64,000 nucleotides of DNA from Lachnospiraceae bacterium (GCA_910576335.1 CAJTIU010000015.1:62001-126000); one strand, 5' to 3'; positions 1-8,971 are shown, counted from the first letter of the stretch. Numbers and translations: made by a program. The notes: generated from the letters alone by a model not told the origin.

Positions 1-723
1 GCGGTTAGGATGCTTTTGGAGGAGAATAACCCCTTGTTTGAATCGCTGATGGATAAACTGGATGTTTTTCCTGAGTTGAAACAGGTGATTATGAGACTTC
101 TGTTCCAGGGACAGAGTATTGCATATAATGCGGATGACAGTTCCGTTCACAATGCGAGGATGTTTGGGTTTGTCAAGGTGGAAAATTCATCAGTTTTTAT
201 TGCAAACAGGATTTTTGAGACGCGGCTGTATAACAAATTTCTGCTGGACTTTAAAGAGCAAAACAGAGAGATTTATCTGGAAGGAACACGGCAGAAAAGC
301 CAGTTTGTGATTGGAGGACATCTGAATGTAAGGTTAATACTTGAGAAATTCGTAGAGACCTTTGACTTTTTATATGGGGAACAGAACCAGACATTTTTAG
401 AGGACGAGGGGCGAAAGTATTTTATGTTGTTCCTGCGCCCTATTATCAATGGAACAGGCAACTGTTATGTAGAAGCACAGACAAGAAATCGTGAACGGAT
501 GGATCTGGTTATTGACTATTACGGAGAGCAAAGCATCATCGAACTTAAAATATGGCATGGGAATGCCTATAAGGAACGAGGCGAAAAGCAGCTATCGGAT
601 TATCTTGATTATTTTAATCTGAAAAAAGGATATATGTTAAGCTTTAATTTTAATAAAAAGAAAGAAATCGGTGTAAAGGAGATTGTACTTGGAGACAGGC
701 TTCTGATTGAGGCGGTGGTATGA
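1..723 (+). CDS. C-terminal part of AAA-like ATPase with PD-(D/E)XK nuclease-like domain (5' end outside window)
   Basis: The frame is open from the first base, so the gene probably begins upstream; an internal ATG at position 10 could also start it. The visible 237 residues match the back half of the AAA-like ATPase family common in gut Firmicutes and Bacteroidetes. A linker with the pattern IANRIFETRLYN is followed by a C-terminal PD-(D/E)XK-type fold, with Asp in RMDLVIDYYG and the Glu-x-Lys pair in SIIELKIW. The ATPase half with its Walker motifs is not visible. The role of these proteins is not established; a nucleic-acid-linked or mobile-element function is inferred. A second fragment of a related family lies at 13795-14193. 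Confidence 0.6.
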   Translation, partial: AVRMLLEENNPLFESLMDKLDVFPELKQVIMRLLFQGQSIAYNADDSSVHNARMFGFVKVENSSVFIANRIFETRLYNKFLLDFKEQNREIYLEGTRQKSQFVIGGHLNVRLILEKFVETFDFLYGEQNQTFLEDEGRKYFMLFLRPIINGTGNCYVEAQTRNRERMDLVIDYYGEQSIIELKIWHGNAYKERGEKQLSDYLDYFNLKKGYMLSFNFNKKKEIGVKEIVLGDRLLIEAVV

Positions 724-751
724 TGATCATATAGATAAGATTGGAGAAACT

Positions 752-1483
752 ATGACAAAATTTAAGACAATATTGGCAGTACTCGCTATGTTTTTTATGA
801 TTATTGCAGCTCTGCTCACTAGCTTTCAGATTGCAATCTATGGGGATCCCCAGTACGGCTTTTATGAATCTCTGTATGAGAAATACCATGTGACAGAGGA
901 GCTTCATATGGAGCTTTCTGATGTCATGGAGGTGACGGATTACATGATGGCGTACCTGATCGGGGAGGAGGACGAACTGTCCATTGTGACAGATGTGGAC
1001 GGAAGAGAACAGGATTTCTTCAATGAGCAGGACCGGCTTCATATGGCAGACGTGAAAAATCTTTTTTTGGGCGGGCTTAAGGTGCGGACGGTACTTCTGA
1101 TCCTGGCAGCGTTGATTGTCATCGTGCTTTCAGTGTGGAAGGCGGAGGTAAGAGAGCTTCTTACAAGGGCATATTCCTGGGCGCTAGGTGTGTTTGCCGC
1201 GGCGATTGTGTTCCTTGGAATAGGCTTTGCCATTGACTTTACGGCATGTTTCCGGGTTTTCCATGAGATCTTCTTTACAAATGACCTGTGGATGTTCGAC
1301 CCGGCAGAGGATTATATGATCCGCATGCTGCCGGAAGGCTTTTTCTCGGATATGGTGATCCGGATCGGGCTGATCTTCCTGGGCTTTCTTCTGGGAATCT
1401 GGATTCTTCTGAGAGTCTGGAGGATGCTTGCTGCACGGGTTAAGAAGGATGGTCAGCCTGATGCAAGGATGGGTTCTAAATGA
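752..1483 (+). CDS. TIGR01906/DUF1461 family integral membrane protein
   Basis: A 243-residue membrane protein. The ATG at 752 is chosen because GGAG lies at 743-746 and the residues after it form a signal-anchor-like helix (TILAVLAMFFMIIAALLTSF). A long acidic extracytoplasmic loop follows, then three more hydrophobic helices near residues 110-130, 145-165 and 205-225, and a basic tail. Helix number and the large first loop match the TIGR01906 family, which is widespread in Firmicutes and has no assigned biochemical role. It precedes purL by 115 bases; no functional link is implied. Confidence 0.75.
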   Translation: MTKFKTILAVLAMFFMIIAALLTSFQIAIYGDPQYGFYESLYEKYHVTEELHMELSDVMEVTDYMMAYLIGEEDELSIVTDVDGREQDFFNEQDRLHMADVKNLFLGGLKVRTVLLILAALIVIVLSVWKAEVRELLTRAYSWALGVFAAAIVFLGIGFAIDFTACFRVFHEIFFTNDLWMFDPAEDYMIRMLPEGFFSDMVIRIGLIFLGFLLGIWILLRVWRMLAARVKKDGQPDARMGSK

Positions 1484-1598
1484 AGTGAACAGTACGTTTA
1501 TTTATGGCGGAGATTGTGTTACAATAGGTTTATGCAGTTATCAATTGCGACTGTCGGAGTTGCTGTAGATTTATAGATTCTTTTATGGAGGAAAGCAA

Positions 1599-4500
1599 AT
1601 GAGTAATGTGAGACGAGTGTATGTAGAGAAAAAAGAAGGATTCGGAGTACAGGCCAAGGATCTGAAGCAGGAGATTGGCAGTTATCTCGGTATCCGGGAT
1701 GTGAAGAATGTCCGCGTGCTGATCCGGTATGATGTGGAGAATATCTCGGATGCGACTTTTGAGAAGGCGTGTAACGGCGTATTCTCGGAGCCGCCTGTAG
1801 ACATGCTGTATCACGAGGAGTTCCCGGTGACTGAAAACAGCAGAATCTTTTCTGTGGAATTTCTTCCGGGACAGTTCGACCAGCGCGCAGATTCTGCGGT
1901 TCAGTGTGTGCAGTTTATTAAGGAAGATGAAAAGCCGGTGATCCGGACAGCTACTACCTATGTGATCGAAGGGGAAGAGCGCCCCATACCGGACGAAGAG
2001 TTCGAGGCCGTAAAGGCACACTGCATTAACCCGGTGGATTCCAGGGAAACCGGTATGGAGAAGCCGGAGACTCTGGTAGAACAATATCCGGAGCCGGAGG
2101 ATGTTGTGATATTTGAAGGTTTTCAGGACATGGAAGAAGAGAGCTTAAAGGGGCTTTATGATTCCCTGGGCCTTGCCATGACCTTTAAGGATTTCCTTCA
2201 TATTCAGAATTATTTCAAATCAGAAGAGAAGAGGGATCCGTCCATGACGGAGATCCGTGTGCTGGATACCTACTGGTCTGACCATTGCCGTCACACCACG
2301 TTTTCGACAGAGCTTACGGATGTAACCTTTGGCGAGGGAGACTACCGGGTTCCGATTGAGGAAACCTACAGGCAGTACCTTGCGGATCACAGCGAGATTT
2401 TTAAAGGCAGGGAGGACAAGTTCGTCTGCCTGATGGATCTGGCGCTTATGGCCATGAGAAAGCTTAAGAAGGAAGGAAAGCTTGCGGACCAGGAGGAGTC
2501 GGACGAGATCAATGCCTGCAGCATCGTAGTGCCGGTAACCGTGGACGGCGTGGAAGAGGAGTGGCTTGTGAACTTTAAGAATGAGACACATAACCACCCC
2601 ACAGAGATCGAGCCTTTCGGCGGCGCGGCTACCTGTCTGGGGGGTGCCATCCGCGACCCGCTGTCCGGGCGTACTTATGTGTATCAGGCCATGCGCGTAA
2701 CCGGCGCAGCGGATCCTACAGTGCCGGTAAATGACACCATGAAGGGAAAACTTCCCCAGAAGAAGCTTGTGCGTGAGGCGGCTCATGGCTACAGCTCTTA
2801 CGGAAACCAGATCGGCCTTGCCACCGGAACAGTGAAGGAAATCTATCACCCCAATTATGTGGCAAAGCGTATGGAGATCGGAGCAGTATTAGGCGCTGCG
2901 CCCAGGCGCGCAGTTATCCGGGAGACATCAGACCCGGGAGATATCATTATTCTTCTCGGCGGACGGACCGGACGTGACGGCTGCGGTGGGGCGACAGGAT
3001 CCTCCAAGGTGCATACAGAGGAATCCACCCGGACCTGCGGCGCAGAGGTGCAGAAGGGCAATCCGCCTACAGAGCGTAAGATTCAGCGTCTGTTCCGGAG
3101 AGAAGAGGTTAGTAAGCTGATTAAGAAATGTAATGACTTTGGAGCAGGCGGCGTATCCGTTGCCATCGGAGAACTGGCGGACGGCCTTAAGGTGGATCTG
3201 GATAAGGTGCCGAAGAAATATGCGGGCCTTGACGGAACCGAGATTGCCATCTCTGAATCCCAGGAGCGTATGGCAGTTGTAGTGGATCCGAAAGACGTAG
3301 AGGAATTCATGGGATATGCCAGTGAGGAGAACCTGGAGGCCACAGAGGTTGCGGTTGTGACAGAGGAGCCAAGGCTTGTCCTTTCCTGGAGAGGAAAAGA
3401 GATTGTGAATCTTTCCCGTGCATTTCTGGATACCAACGGCGCACACCAGGAGACAACGGTTGCAGTGGATATTCCAGACAGAAAGGATACCGTACTAAGA
3501 AGAGCCGAGGAAGGAGATGTCAGGGAAAAATGGCTTGCCCTCCTGAAAGACCTGAATGTGTGCTCTCAGAAAGGGCTTGTGGAGATGTTCGACGGTTCCA
3601 TCGGTGCGGCTTCGGTATTCATGCCTCACGGAGGGAAATATCAGATGACAGAGACCCAGGCCATGGTGGCGAAGCTTCCGGTTCTTACAGGAGACTGCGA
3701 TACCGTAACCATGATGAGCTATGGCTTTGACCCGTACCTTTCTACCTGGAGCCCGTATCACGGGGCAATTTACGCCGTGACAGAGTCTGTGGCCAAGATT
3801 GTGGCAGCAGGCGGGGATTACAGGAAGATCCGCTTTACCTTCCAGGAGTATTTCAGGCGTATGACAGAGGATCCCCACAGATGGAGCCAGCCTTTTGCGG
3901 CGCTTCTCGGAGCTTATAACGCGCAGCTTGGATTTGGCCTTCCTTCTATTGGCGGGAAGGACAGTATGTCAGGAACCTTTGAGGATATTGATGTGCCGCC
4001 GACCCTGGTATCCTTTGCAGTGGATGTGGCAGCGGAAAAGGATATCATTACACCAGAGCTTAAGAAGGCAGGAAATAAGCTGGTGTGGCTGCGTATTGAG
4101 ACAGATGAGTACGACGTTCCGGTATATGAAAGGGTTATGGAGCAGTACGGAAAATTCACTGAGGATATCAGAAGCGGCAGAATTATCTCTGCCTATGCCC
4201 TTGACCGGCACGGTGTGATCGCGGCAGTCAGCAAGATGGCATTTGGAAATAAGATGGGAGTGAAGCTGGAGCACAATCTGGATCCAAGAGATCTCTTCGC
4301 GCCTGCTTTCGGCGACATCATCGCCGAGGTTCCGGACGGAAAGGTCGGAGAACTTGCCATTACCTATACGGTAATCGGTGAAGTGACTGCGGAGGGAAGA
4401 TTCTCTTATGGGAATACAGAGATCTCCCTCTCAGAGGCAGAAGAAGCATGGACCGGAACACTGGAGAAGGTATTTGCGACAAATTCCGGTGCAAAGGGAC

Positions 4501-5366
4501 AGGAGCAGAAGATTGAAACAGGACTTTATGATACAAAGGATGTCCATATCTGTACCCATAAGATCGGGCAGCCTACGGTATTTATCCCGGTATTCCCAGG
4601 GACAAACTGTGAATATGACAGCGCGAAGGCATTTGAGAGAGCCGGAGCGAAGACCATTGTAAAGGTCTTCCGGAATATGAGCGCTTCGGATATTATTGAT
4701 TCAGTAAATGTATTTGACAAGGCAATTTCCGAATCCCAGATTATCATGTTCCCGGGCGGGTTCAGCGCCGGTGACGAGCCTGACGGCTCTGCCAAGTTCT
4801 TTGCCACGGCCTTCCAGAATGCGAAGATGAAGGAAGCTGTGGAGAAGCTTCTGGGCGAGCGGGACGGACTGGTTCTTGGAGTCTGCAACGGATTCCAGAC
4901 ACTGGTGAAGCTGGGACTGGTTCCAAACGGTGCGGTCACCGGACAGACGGCGGATTCGCCTACACTGACCTATAACACTATCGGAAGACATATCTCCAAG
5001 ATGGTCTATACCAAGGTGGTAACCAATAAGTCGCCATGGCTTGCAGGTACGCAGCTTGGAGGGGTCTATACCAATCCGGCTTCTCATGGAGAAGGGCGCT
5101 TCGTGGCAAATGAGGAGTGGCTTAAGAAACTCTTCGAGAACGGTCAGGTGGCAACACAGTACTGTGATCCGGAGGGCAATGTGACCATGAACGAAGAGTG
5201 GAATGTGAATGGATCTTATTGCGCGATTGAGGGGATTACCAGTCCGGACGGAAGGGTGCTTGGGAAGATGGCACACTCCGAGAGAAGGGCAAGGTCTGTG
5301 GCTGTGAACATTTACGGGGAGCAGGATATGAAGATCTTTGAATCCGGGGTGGCTTACTTTAAATAA
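1599..5366 (+). CDS. purL: Phosphoribosylformylglycinamidine synthase, single-chain clade II
   Basis: Catalyses the fourth step of purine synthesis: FGAR + glutamine + ATP to FGAM, in the cytoplasm. At 1255 residues it is the fused form, carrying both the synthetase (PurL) and the glutaminase (PurQ). The N-terminal part holds TYWSDHCRHTTF and FKNETHNHPTEIEPFGGAAT, typical of the synthetase active site. The C-terminal class I glutamine amidotransferase starts near VFIPVFPGTNCEYD, with nucleophile Cys1096 in GVCNGFQ and the His-Glu pair in SHGEGRF. The start at 1599 has GGAGG at 1587-1591. No purine riboswitch is evident in the short upstream gap. Large antisense ORFs over this gene are codon shadows. 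Confidence 0.97.
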   Translation: MSNVRRVYVEKKEGFGVQAKDLKQEIGSYLGIRDVKNVRVLIRYDVENISDATFEKACNGVFSEPPVDMLYHEEFPVTENSRIFSVEFLPGQFDQRADSAVQCVQFIKEDEKPVIRTATTYVIEGEERPIPDEEFEAVKAHCINPVDSRETGMEKPETLVEQYPEPEDVVIFEGFQDMEEESLKGLYDSLGLAMTFKDFLHIQNYFKSEEKRDPSMTEIRVLDTYWSDHCRHTTFSTELTDVTFGEGDYRVPIEETYRQYLADHSEIFKGREDKFVCLMDLALMAMRKLKKEGKLADQEESDEINACSIVVPVTVDGVEEEWLVNFKNETHNHPTEIEPFGGAATCLGGAIRDPLSGRTYVYQAMRVTGAADPTVPVNDTMKGKLPQKKLVREAAHGYSSYGNQIGLATGTVKEIYHPNYVAKRMEIGAVLGAAPRRAVIRETSDPGDIIILLGGRTGRDGCGGATGSSKVHTEESTRTCGAEVQKGNPPTERKIQRLFRREEVSKLIKKCNDFGAGGVSVAIGELADGLKVDLDKVPKKYAGLDGTEIAISESQERMAVVVDPKDVEEFMGYASEENLEATEVAVVTEEPRLVLSWRGKEIVNLSRAFLDTNGAHQETTVAVDIPDRKDTVLRRAEEGDVREKWLALLKDLNVCSQKGLVEMFDGSIGAASVFMPHGGKYQMTETQAMVAKLPVLTGDCDTVTMMSYGFDPYLSTWSPYHGAIYAVTESVAKIVAAGGDYRKIRFTFQEYFRRMTEDPHRWSQPFAALLGAYNAQLGFGLPSIGGKDSMSGTFEDIDVPPTLVSFAVDVAAEKDIITPELKKAGNKLVWLRIETDEYDVPVYERVMEQYGKFTEDIRSGRIISAYALDRHGVIAAVSKMAFGNKMGVKLEHNLDPRDLFAPAFGDIIAEVPDGKVGELAITYTVIGEVTAEGRFSYGNTEISLSEAEEAWTGTLEKVFATNSGAKGQEQKIETGLYDTKDVHICTHKIGQPTVFIPVFPGTNCEYDSAKAFERAGAKTIVKVFRNMSASDIIDSVNVFDKAISESQIIMFPGGFSAGDEPDGSAKFFATAFQNAKMKEAVEKLLGERDGLVLGVCNGFQTLVKLGLVPNGAVTGQTADSPTLTYNTIGRHISKMVYTKVVTNKSPWLAGTQLGGVYTNPASHGEGRFVANEEWLKKLFENGQVATQYCDPEGNVTMNEEWNVNGSYCAIEGITSPDGRVLGKMAHSERRARSVAVNIYGEQDMKIFESGVAYFK

Positions 5367-5419
5367 AGAAATTGAATTCTGCCCTATGTGCCACAAATTA
5401 GCCACAAAGTGGGGTATGT

Positions 5420-5483
5420 GGGGCAGGATTGGAATATGAGAAAAAGGGTAATACAAAAAGTAAAAGAGAATTTCAGAACATTT
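5420..5483 (+). pseudogene. Remnant of the 5' end of a ybaK-like gene
   Basis: This short stretch matches 9180-9257, the upstream region and first codons of the ybaK pseudogene, in the same orientation; both run from GGGGCAGG to TTTCAGAACATTT. Here almost all of ybaK is missing and the ATPase gene begins 48 bases later. This suggests the ancestral order was ybaK then ATPase in both repeat copies, and that copy 1 lost ybaK. No functional product is expected. Confidence 0.6.
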
Positions 5484-5530
5484 ATTTTATATGATTAATC
5501 ATCAAGATTATATGTGGGTAAGGTGTGAGT

Positions 5531-6814
5531 ATGAAGCTGGAGCTTGAAAATGTAGGAAAAGTCAATTTGGCAAATATTGAGCTAAATGGTATTACAGTTA
5601 TAGCAGGAGAGAATAATACAGGAAAAAGCACGATCGGAAAGATGCTTTATTGTATCTTTCACGCATTTTATAAGATTGAGGAACAGATTAAGGAAGAAAG
5701 AGTAAAGTCTGTTTCCAGAGTCCTGAATGAATATTATCATGAGGCGGCGAACCGGTTGACACGGGGATTCGATGCCACTGACCTGGCAGAGCATATCATT
5801 GATCAGCAAGAAGCATTTTTGAGTGATATGCAGCTTATAGTGAAGGAATTGGAATGCTATTTCATCAATAAGGATAAATATTTTGAAAAGTATATAAAGC
5901 AGGATGCATTGGAAAAATTAGCAAAAAGAATCTATACATTTTTAGAGCTTAAAGACAGTGATATACAAAAAATAATTCTGCAAAAAAGGCTTGAGGCGGA
6001 ATTTGCGATGAATGTTGCACACCTGAATCATGCTGAACAAAAAGCAACTGTAAAACTGAGTATAAAAAATGATTGCGTTGATTTTGCAGTAATTAGAAAT
6101 AAGGACATCAGGATAACTAATTATATGAATTTAAATAAAGAGATTATTTATATGGATGATCCATTTATCCTGGATGATTTGGGGAGTTTTCAGTGGCGTT
6201 TTTTCTTAAATGAGTTTGAGCATGGGCAGGATTTATTACTGAAATTAACGAATGATAAAAGGGCTGAAGAGTTCTCGGTTGTTGATGAACTGATTGTGCA
6301 GAAAAAATTAGAAAAGATATTAAATAACATGTATGATGTCTGTGACGGAGAGATCACACCGGGAGGCAGGGATTCTTTTGTCTATAAAACAGACAGGCTG
6401 GATGGCGCTCTAAAGATGGTGAATTTATCTACCGGAATGAAGAGCTTTGTGATTCTCAGACGATTATTGCAAAATGGCAATATTGATGAAAATGGAGTTC
6501 TTATTCTGGATGAGCCAGAGATCCACCTTCATCCAGAGTGGCAATTAAAATTTGCGGAGATTATCGTTTTGATTCAAAAGGAATTTAGCATGAATATTCT
6601 TTTAAATACACACAGCCCATATTTTTTGAATGCGATTGAGGTGTATTCTGAAAAATATAAGATTGACCATAGCTGTAAATATTATCTTGCAGATGAAGAA
6701 AACGGAGTCGCTTCAATTATGGATGTGTCAGATGAAACGGAAAAAATCTATGAGAAGCTGGCAAAACCGTTACAGGAATTGGAGAATATTGAATATGGAA
6801 ATACAAAAGTATGA
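5531..6814 (+). CDS. OLD/ABC-like AAA ATPase of a putative defence cassette (copy 1, intact)
   Basis: A 427-residue ATPase. Walker A is GENNTGKST at residues 26-34. A long helical insertion with poor conservation follows. An ABC-type signature is seen in LSTGMKSFVILRRLL, Walker B in LILDEPEIHLHPEWQ, and a switch motif in NTHSPYFLNAIE. These features place it with the AAA_15/AAA_21 ATPases used as sensors in several phage-defence systems (PARIS, Septu and OLD-like families share the fold). The ATG at 5531 has AAGG 8 bases upstream; a GTG at 5525 is also possible. Its end overlaps the next gene by 20 bases, and an acetyltransferase follows that. A degraded second copy lies at 9767-10810. The defence role is inferred from architecture only. 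Confidence 0.75.
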   Translation: MKLELENVGKVNLANIELNGITVIAGENNTGKSTIGKMLYCIFHAFYKIEEQIKEERVKSVSRVLNEYYHEAANRLTRGFDATDLAEHIIDQQEAFLSDMQLIVKELECYFINKDKYFEKYIKQDALEKLAKRIYTFLELKDSDIQKIILQKRLEAEFAMNVAHLNHAEQKATVKLSIKNDCVDFAVIRNKDIRITNYMNLNKEIIYMDDPFILDDLGSFQWRFFLNEFEHGQDLLLKLTNDKRAEEFSVVDELIVQKKLEKILNNMYDVCDGEITPGGRDSFVYKTDRLDGALKMVNLSTGMKSFVILRRLLQNGNIDENGVLILDEPEIHLHPEWQLKFAEIIVLIQKEFSMNILLNTHSPYFLNAIEVYSEKYKIDHSCKYYLADEENGVASIMDVSDETEKIYEKLAKPLQELENIEYGNTKV

Positions 6815-7379
6815 AGATATAGAGATATTTAAAAACAACATATCTTCTCTCAAAGATACTTCCCGGGATTCTGATAGCGAAGTGCCAGGATATATGACGG
6901 ATTCAGAGATACAAGTGATAAATTTCGACAAGGTGAAAGAAAGTTATATAAGAAAAATGAATTTGACTAATACTCCATGTTCAAATGATGCACTTTATAT
7001 TGGGAAAGATAAAAGAATATTTTTTATTGAATTTAAAAATGGTGTCATGAAAAACCAAAAGATTTATAATGTATATAATAAAATCTATGACAGTCTGCTT
7101 ATATTTAATGATATAGTGGGGGAAAATATATCATTTTGCAGGAAACATCTATATTTTATCTTGGTCTATAATGAAGGGAAAAATTCCTGTGAAAAGGATA
7201 GTAGTGGGAAACAGGACAGCTCGAAAGCCATGATAAGTAAATATGTTCACAATAAGGCAAAAAAGAAGTTTGTAAGATTTGGTTTAGATAGATTTGAAAA
7301 AATATACTTTAAGGAGGTTTTTACATATACAGAAAGTGAATTTGAACATGTTTTTTTATCCGGTATTTGTGGAGAATAG
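6795..7379 (+). CDS. Candidate PD-(D/E)XK-like effector of the ATPase cassette
   Basis: A 194-residue protein not recognised as a named family. The start ATG at 6795 lies inside the ATPase end (20-base overlap, GGAG at 6781-6784), so the two are probably translationally coupled. The core has Asp65 followed at a suitable distance by Glu79-Phe-Lys81 in RIFFIEFKNG, preceded and followed by beta-strand-like segments. That is the pattern of a PD-(D/E)XK nuclease fold. The rest is rich in Lys and hydrophobic residues (HLYFILVYNEGKN, KKKFVRFGLDRF) with no membrane helix. Composition is very AT-rich compared with purL, which fits acquisition by transfer. In the second copy this gene is precisely absent. 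Nuclease activity is an inference. Confidence 0.55.
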   Translation: MEIQKYEDIEIFKNNISSLKDTSRDSDSEVPGYMTDSEIQVINFDKVKESYIRKMNLTNTPCSNDALYIGKDKRIFFIEFKNGVMKNQKIYNVYNKIYDSLLIFNDIVGENISFCRKHLYFILVYNEGKNSCEKDSSGKQDSSKAMISKYVHNKAKKKFVRFGLDRFEKIYFKEVFTYTESEFEHVFLSGICGE

Positions 7380-7382
7380 ACT

Positions 7383-7931
7383 ATGAGATTTAATCCATTA
7401 ACAATAATAGATAAGACGGGAAACGAAGTAATACTAAGGAATGCAAAAATAGATGATGCGGAAAATATGATAAAGTATTTGCAGATAACAACATCGGAAA
7501 CACCCTATCTCACCAGAGAACCCGATGAGGTTATATTGTCAATCGAACAAGAGCAGAATTTTATTCAGAAAATCATGGATTCTGACAGGGAATTAATGCT
7601 TGTCGCATTCATTGACGGGAAACAGATCGGAAACTGTTCTCTTATGGGGAGTGGACCATATAGAAGATATCGCCACAGGTGTCATCTTGCAATCGCATTA
7701 TACCAGGAATACTGCGGCAGAGGCATTGGAACGATTATGCTGAAGACTATTTTACAGACCGCGAAAGAAGTCGGATATGAACAGGCAGAATTAGAGGTGA
7801 TCGCAGATAATAAGAGTGCGGTCGCATTGTATGAAAATTTAGGATTTGAGAGATATGGATATTTTCCTAACTATATGAAATATCAAAACGGCCAATATGC
7901 AGATGCATATTGGATGATGAAAAAACTATGA
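7383..7931 (+). CDS. GNAT-family N-acetyltransferase (copy 1, intact)
   Basis: A 182-residue acetyltransferase. The acetyl-CoA binding region is seen in QEYCGRGIGTIMLKTILQTA and the C-terminal strand-helix in ADNKSAVALYENLGFERYGYFPNYMK. These match the RimI-like/YhhY-type GNAT subgroup that acylates small molecules or protein N-termini; the substrate cannot be told from sequence. The start is three bases after the preceding stop, with GGAG at 7371-7374, so it is in one operon with the ATPase and nuclease-like genes. Only the first 51 codons survive in the second copy (10807-10961). Whether it belongs functionally to the cassette is unclear. Confidence 0.8.
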   Translation: MRFNPLTIIDKTGNEVILRNAKIDDAENMIKYLQITTSETPYLTREPDEVILSIEQEQNFIQKIMDSDRELMLVAFIDGKQIGNCSLMGSGPYRRYRHRCHLAIALYQEYCGRGIGTIMLKTILQTAKEVGYEQAELEVIADNKSAVALYENLGFERYGYFPNYMKYQNGQYADAYWMMKKL

Positions 7932-8043
7932 TATGAGGAAGACGTCACTGCCCGGTTTCAAACAGGCAGTGTAAGACCGGCACGGAGACCATGAGCAACA
8001 AGATTAAGCGTATGCTGAAAAATGAAATACTGCAGATGTGAAA

Positions 8044-8082
8044 GGACAGGGCCGGAAGCTGTTGCAGTTTCCGGCCCTGCCA
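8044..8082 (-). terminator. Intrinsic terminator after the AbrB-PIN locus
   Basis: An 11-bp stem, CAGGGCCGGAA at 8047-8057 with TTCCGGCCCTG at 8069-8079, is followed on the minus strand by a short T-rich tract (TCCTTTT). It sits just past the stop of the PIN pseudogene, so it would end the minus-strand transcript. Confidence 0.7.
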
Positions 8083-8095
8083 TACAAAGTTGTTT

Positions 8096-8451
8096 TCAAT
8101 CCTTGCCAAGAAATTCAGCCGGTGCCATGATCTTTGGATTCTCCAAACCTGATTCCAGAAAATCTTTGTCACCAGTGAGCAGGACATCAGCTTTTGCCGC
8201 AATCGCCGCTCTTAAAATGGGACGGTCATCTGCATCCCTGACTTGTGATTCCGACCTGTTTTCGTCTGTTGGGATGGGTACAGACGTTTGGGGAATTTTT
8301 TGTTGAATATCCGTTTCATTTCGTCCACATTCTGCTCACAGATCAATCCGTGGTTAGGATAAGAGGCTGCTTTTACATAAGCCTGATAGGGAATGCCGTT
8401 TGCACTCAATGCCGCAGATATGAGGACATTCGTATCAATCAGAACCCTCAT
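8096..8451 (-). pseudogene. PIN-domain toxin, broken by an internal deletion and frameshift
   Basis: The first 52 residues are a good PIN start, with the catalytic Asp6 in VLIDTNVLISAALS and a helix ending near FNKKFPKRL. The reading frame then changes. The C-terminal PIN half is still readable in another frame from about 8250 to the TGA at 8096-8098: VRDADDRPILRAAIAAKADV, then LLTGDKDFLE with the acidic residues of the active site. The connecting segment seen in intact PIN toxins of about 140 residues is missing. The start overlaps the antitoxin stop by ATGA, the normal arrangement for such pairs. Loss of the toxin while its antitoxin stays intact is repeated at 27849. Confidence 0.8.
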
Positions 8452-8732
8452 TCGTTTTCGCCCTCATTTCTTAATTCTTTTACAAGCGCCATAACATCAT
8501 CGTCAGATGTAAGACCGGCCCGCTCTGCTTCGCCTGCCATTTCCCCCTGGAGCATCTGCATGGCATAGACAGCCGAATTGACGATACGGACAGTACCGCC
8601 CTCCACAATAAAAGAAATGCGGTCTCCGCTTGCCACGCCAAGCACTTCACGGACATCTTTTGGGATTGTGACCTGCCCTTTGGCCATGACCTTTGCGTTG
8701 TCAACAAAAGCGTTTGCTAACATATTTTTCAC
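8448..8732 (-). CDS. AbrB/MazE-type antitoxin
   Basis: A 94-residue SpoVT/AbrB-fold DNA-binding antitoxin. The swapped-hairpin domain occupies residues 15-55 with the hallmark KGQVTIPKDVREVLGV and GDRISFIVEGG. The C-terminal helical part (MQGEMAGEAERAGLTSDD-like segment) would wrap the PIN partner. It overlaps the PIN pseudogene by four bases. Upstream are a good promoter and two palindromes suited to autoregulation (8741-8830). With its toxin destroyed it is an orphan; it may still act as a repressor or neutralise a related toxin elsewhere. Confidence 0.85.
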   Translation of the reverse strand: MKNMLANAFVDNAKVMAKGQVTIPKDVREVLGVASGDRISFIVEGGTVRIVNSAVYAMQMLQGEMAGEAERAGLTSDDDVMALVKELRNEGENE

Positions 8733-8740
8733 CTCCTGTC

Positions 8741-8830
8741 TTATTGAACATTAGTAGTTCAATAAGCGTAAAATATGGGAAGTAGGGATTTCCCTACTTG
8801 TATTATATGCGACTGCCAAAGAAAAATCAA
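8741..8830 (-). promoter_or_regulatory. Promoter and two operator palindromes of the AbrB-PIN locus
   Basis: Read on the minus strand, TTGATT (8825-8830) and TATAAT (8802-8807) are separated by 17 bases. A perfect palindrome AAGTAGGGA-TT-TCCCTACTT (8780-8799) lies right at the expected transcription start. A second one, TTATTGAAC-N7-GTTCAATAA (8741-8765), overlaps the leader. Both are good candidate sites for autoregulation by the AbrB-type antitoxin. Confidence 0.65.
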
Positions 8831-8885
8831 ATGAAATTCATGAAATGGGTTTATCGGACGCTAATCAGTGAAGAGGATAAGAAGT

Positions 8886-8971
8886 TGTTAATTTTCAGCC
8901 TGCAAGGCGTAGGAATGAGGCGTAGCGGTGGTGGCTACGCCGATTGACGACAACGCGGCAGATGGAAATTT
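8886..8971. repeat. Imperfect palindromic intergenic repeat
   Basis: A GC-rich patch in an AT-rich gap. Its core is an 8-bp hairpin, GGCGTAGC (8919-8926) with GCTACGCC (8934-8941), nested in a weaker long inverted repeat that runs from TAATTTTCAGCCTGC to GCGGCAGATGGAAATTT. This looks like a REP- or MITE-type element. No ORF is present in 8733-9218 beyond these repeats. Confidence 0.5.

Noticed and set aside
2220-5456. Long antisense ORFs across purL (for example 2220-2849, 2928-3446, 4701-5456)
   Set aside because: They follow the codon bias of purL in other frames, have no family features or ribosome sites, and lie wholly over a highly conserved gene.
8022-8306. Plus-strand ORFs over the AbrB-PIN region
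   Set aside because: They are the antisense of the PIN pseudogene and have no family features.
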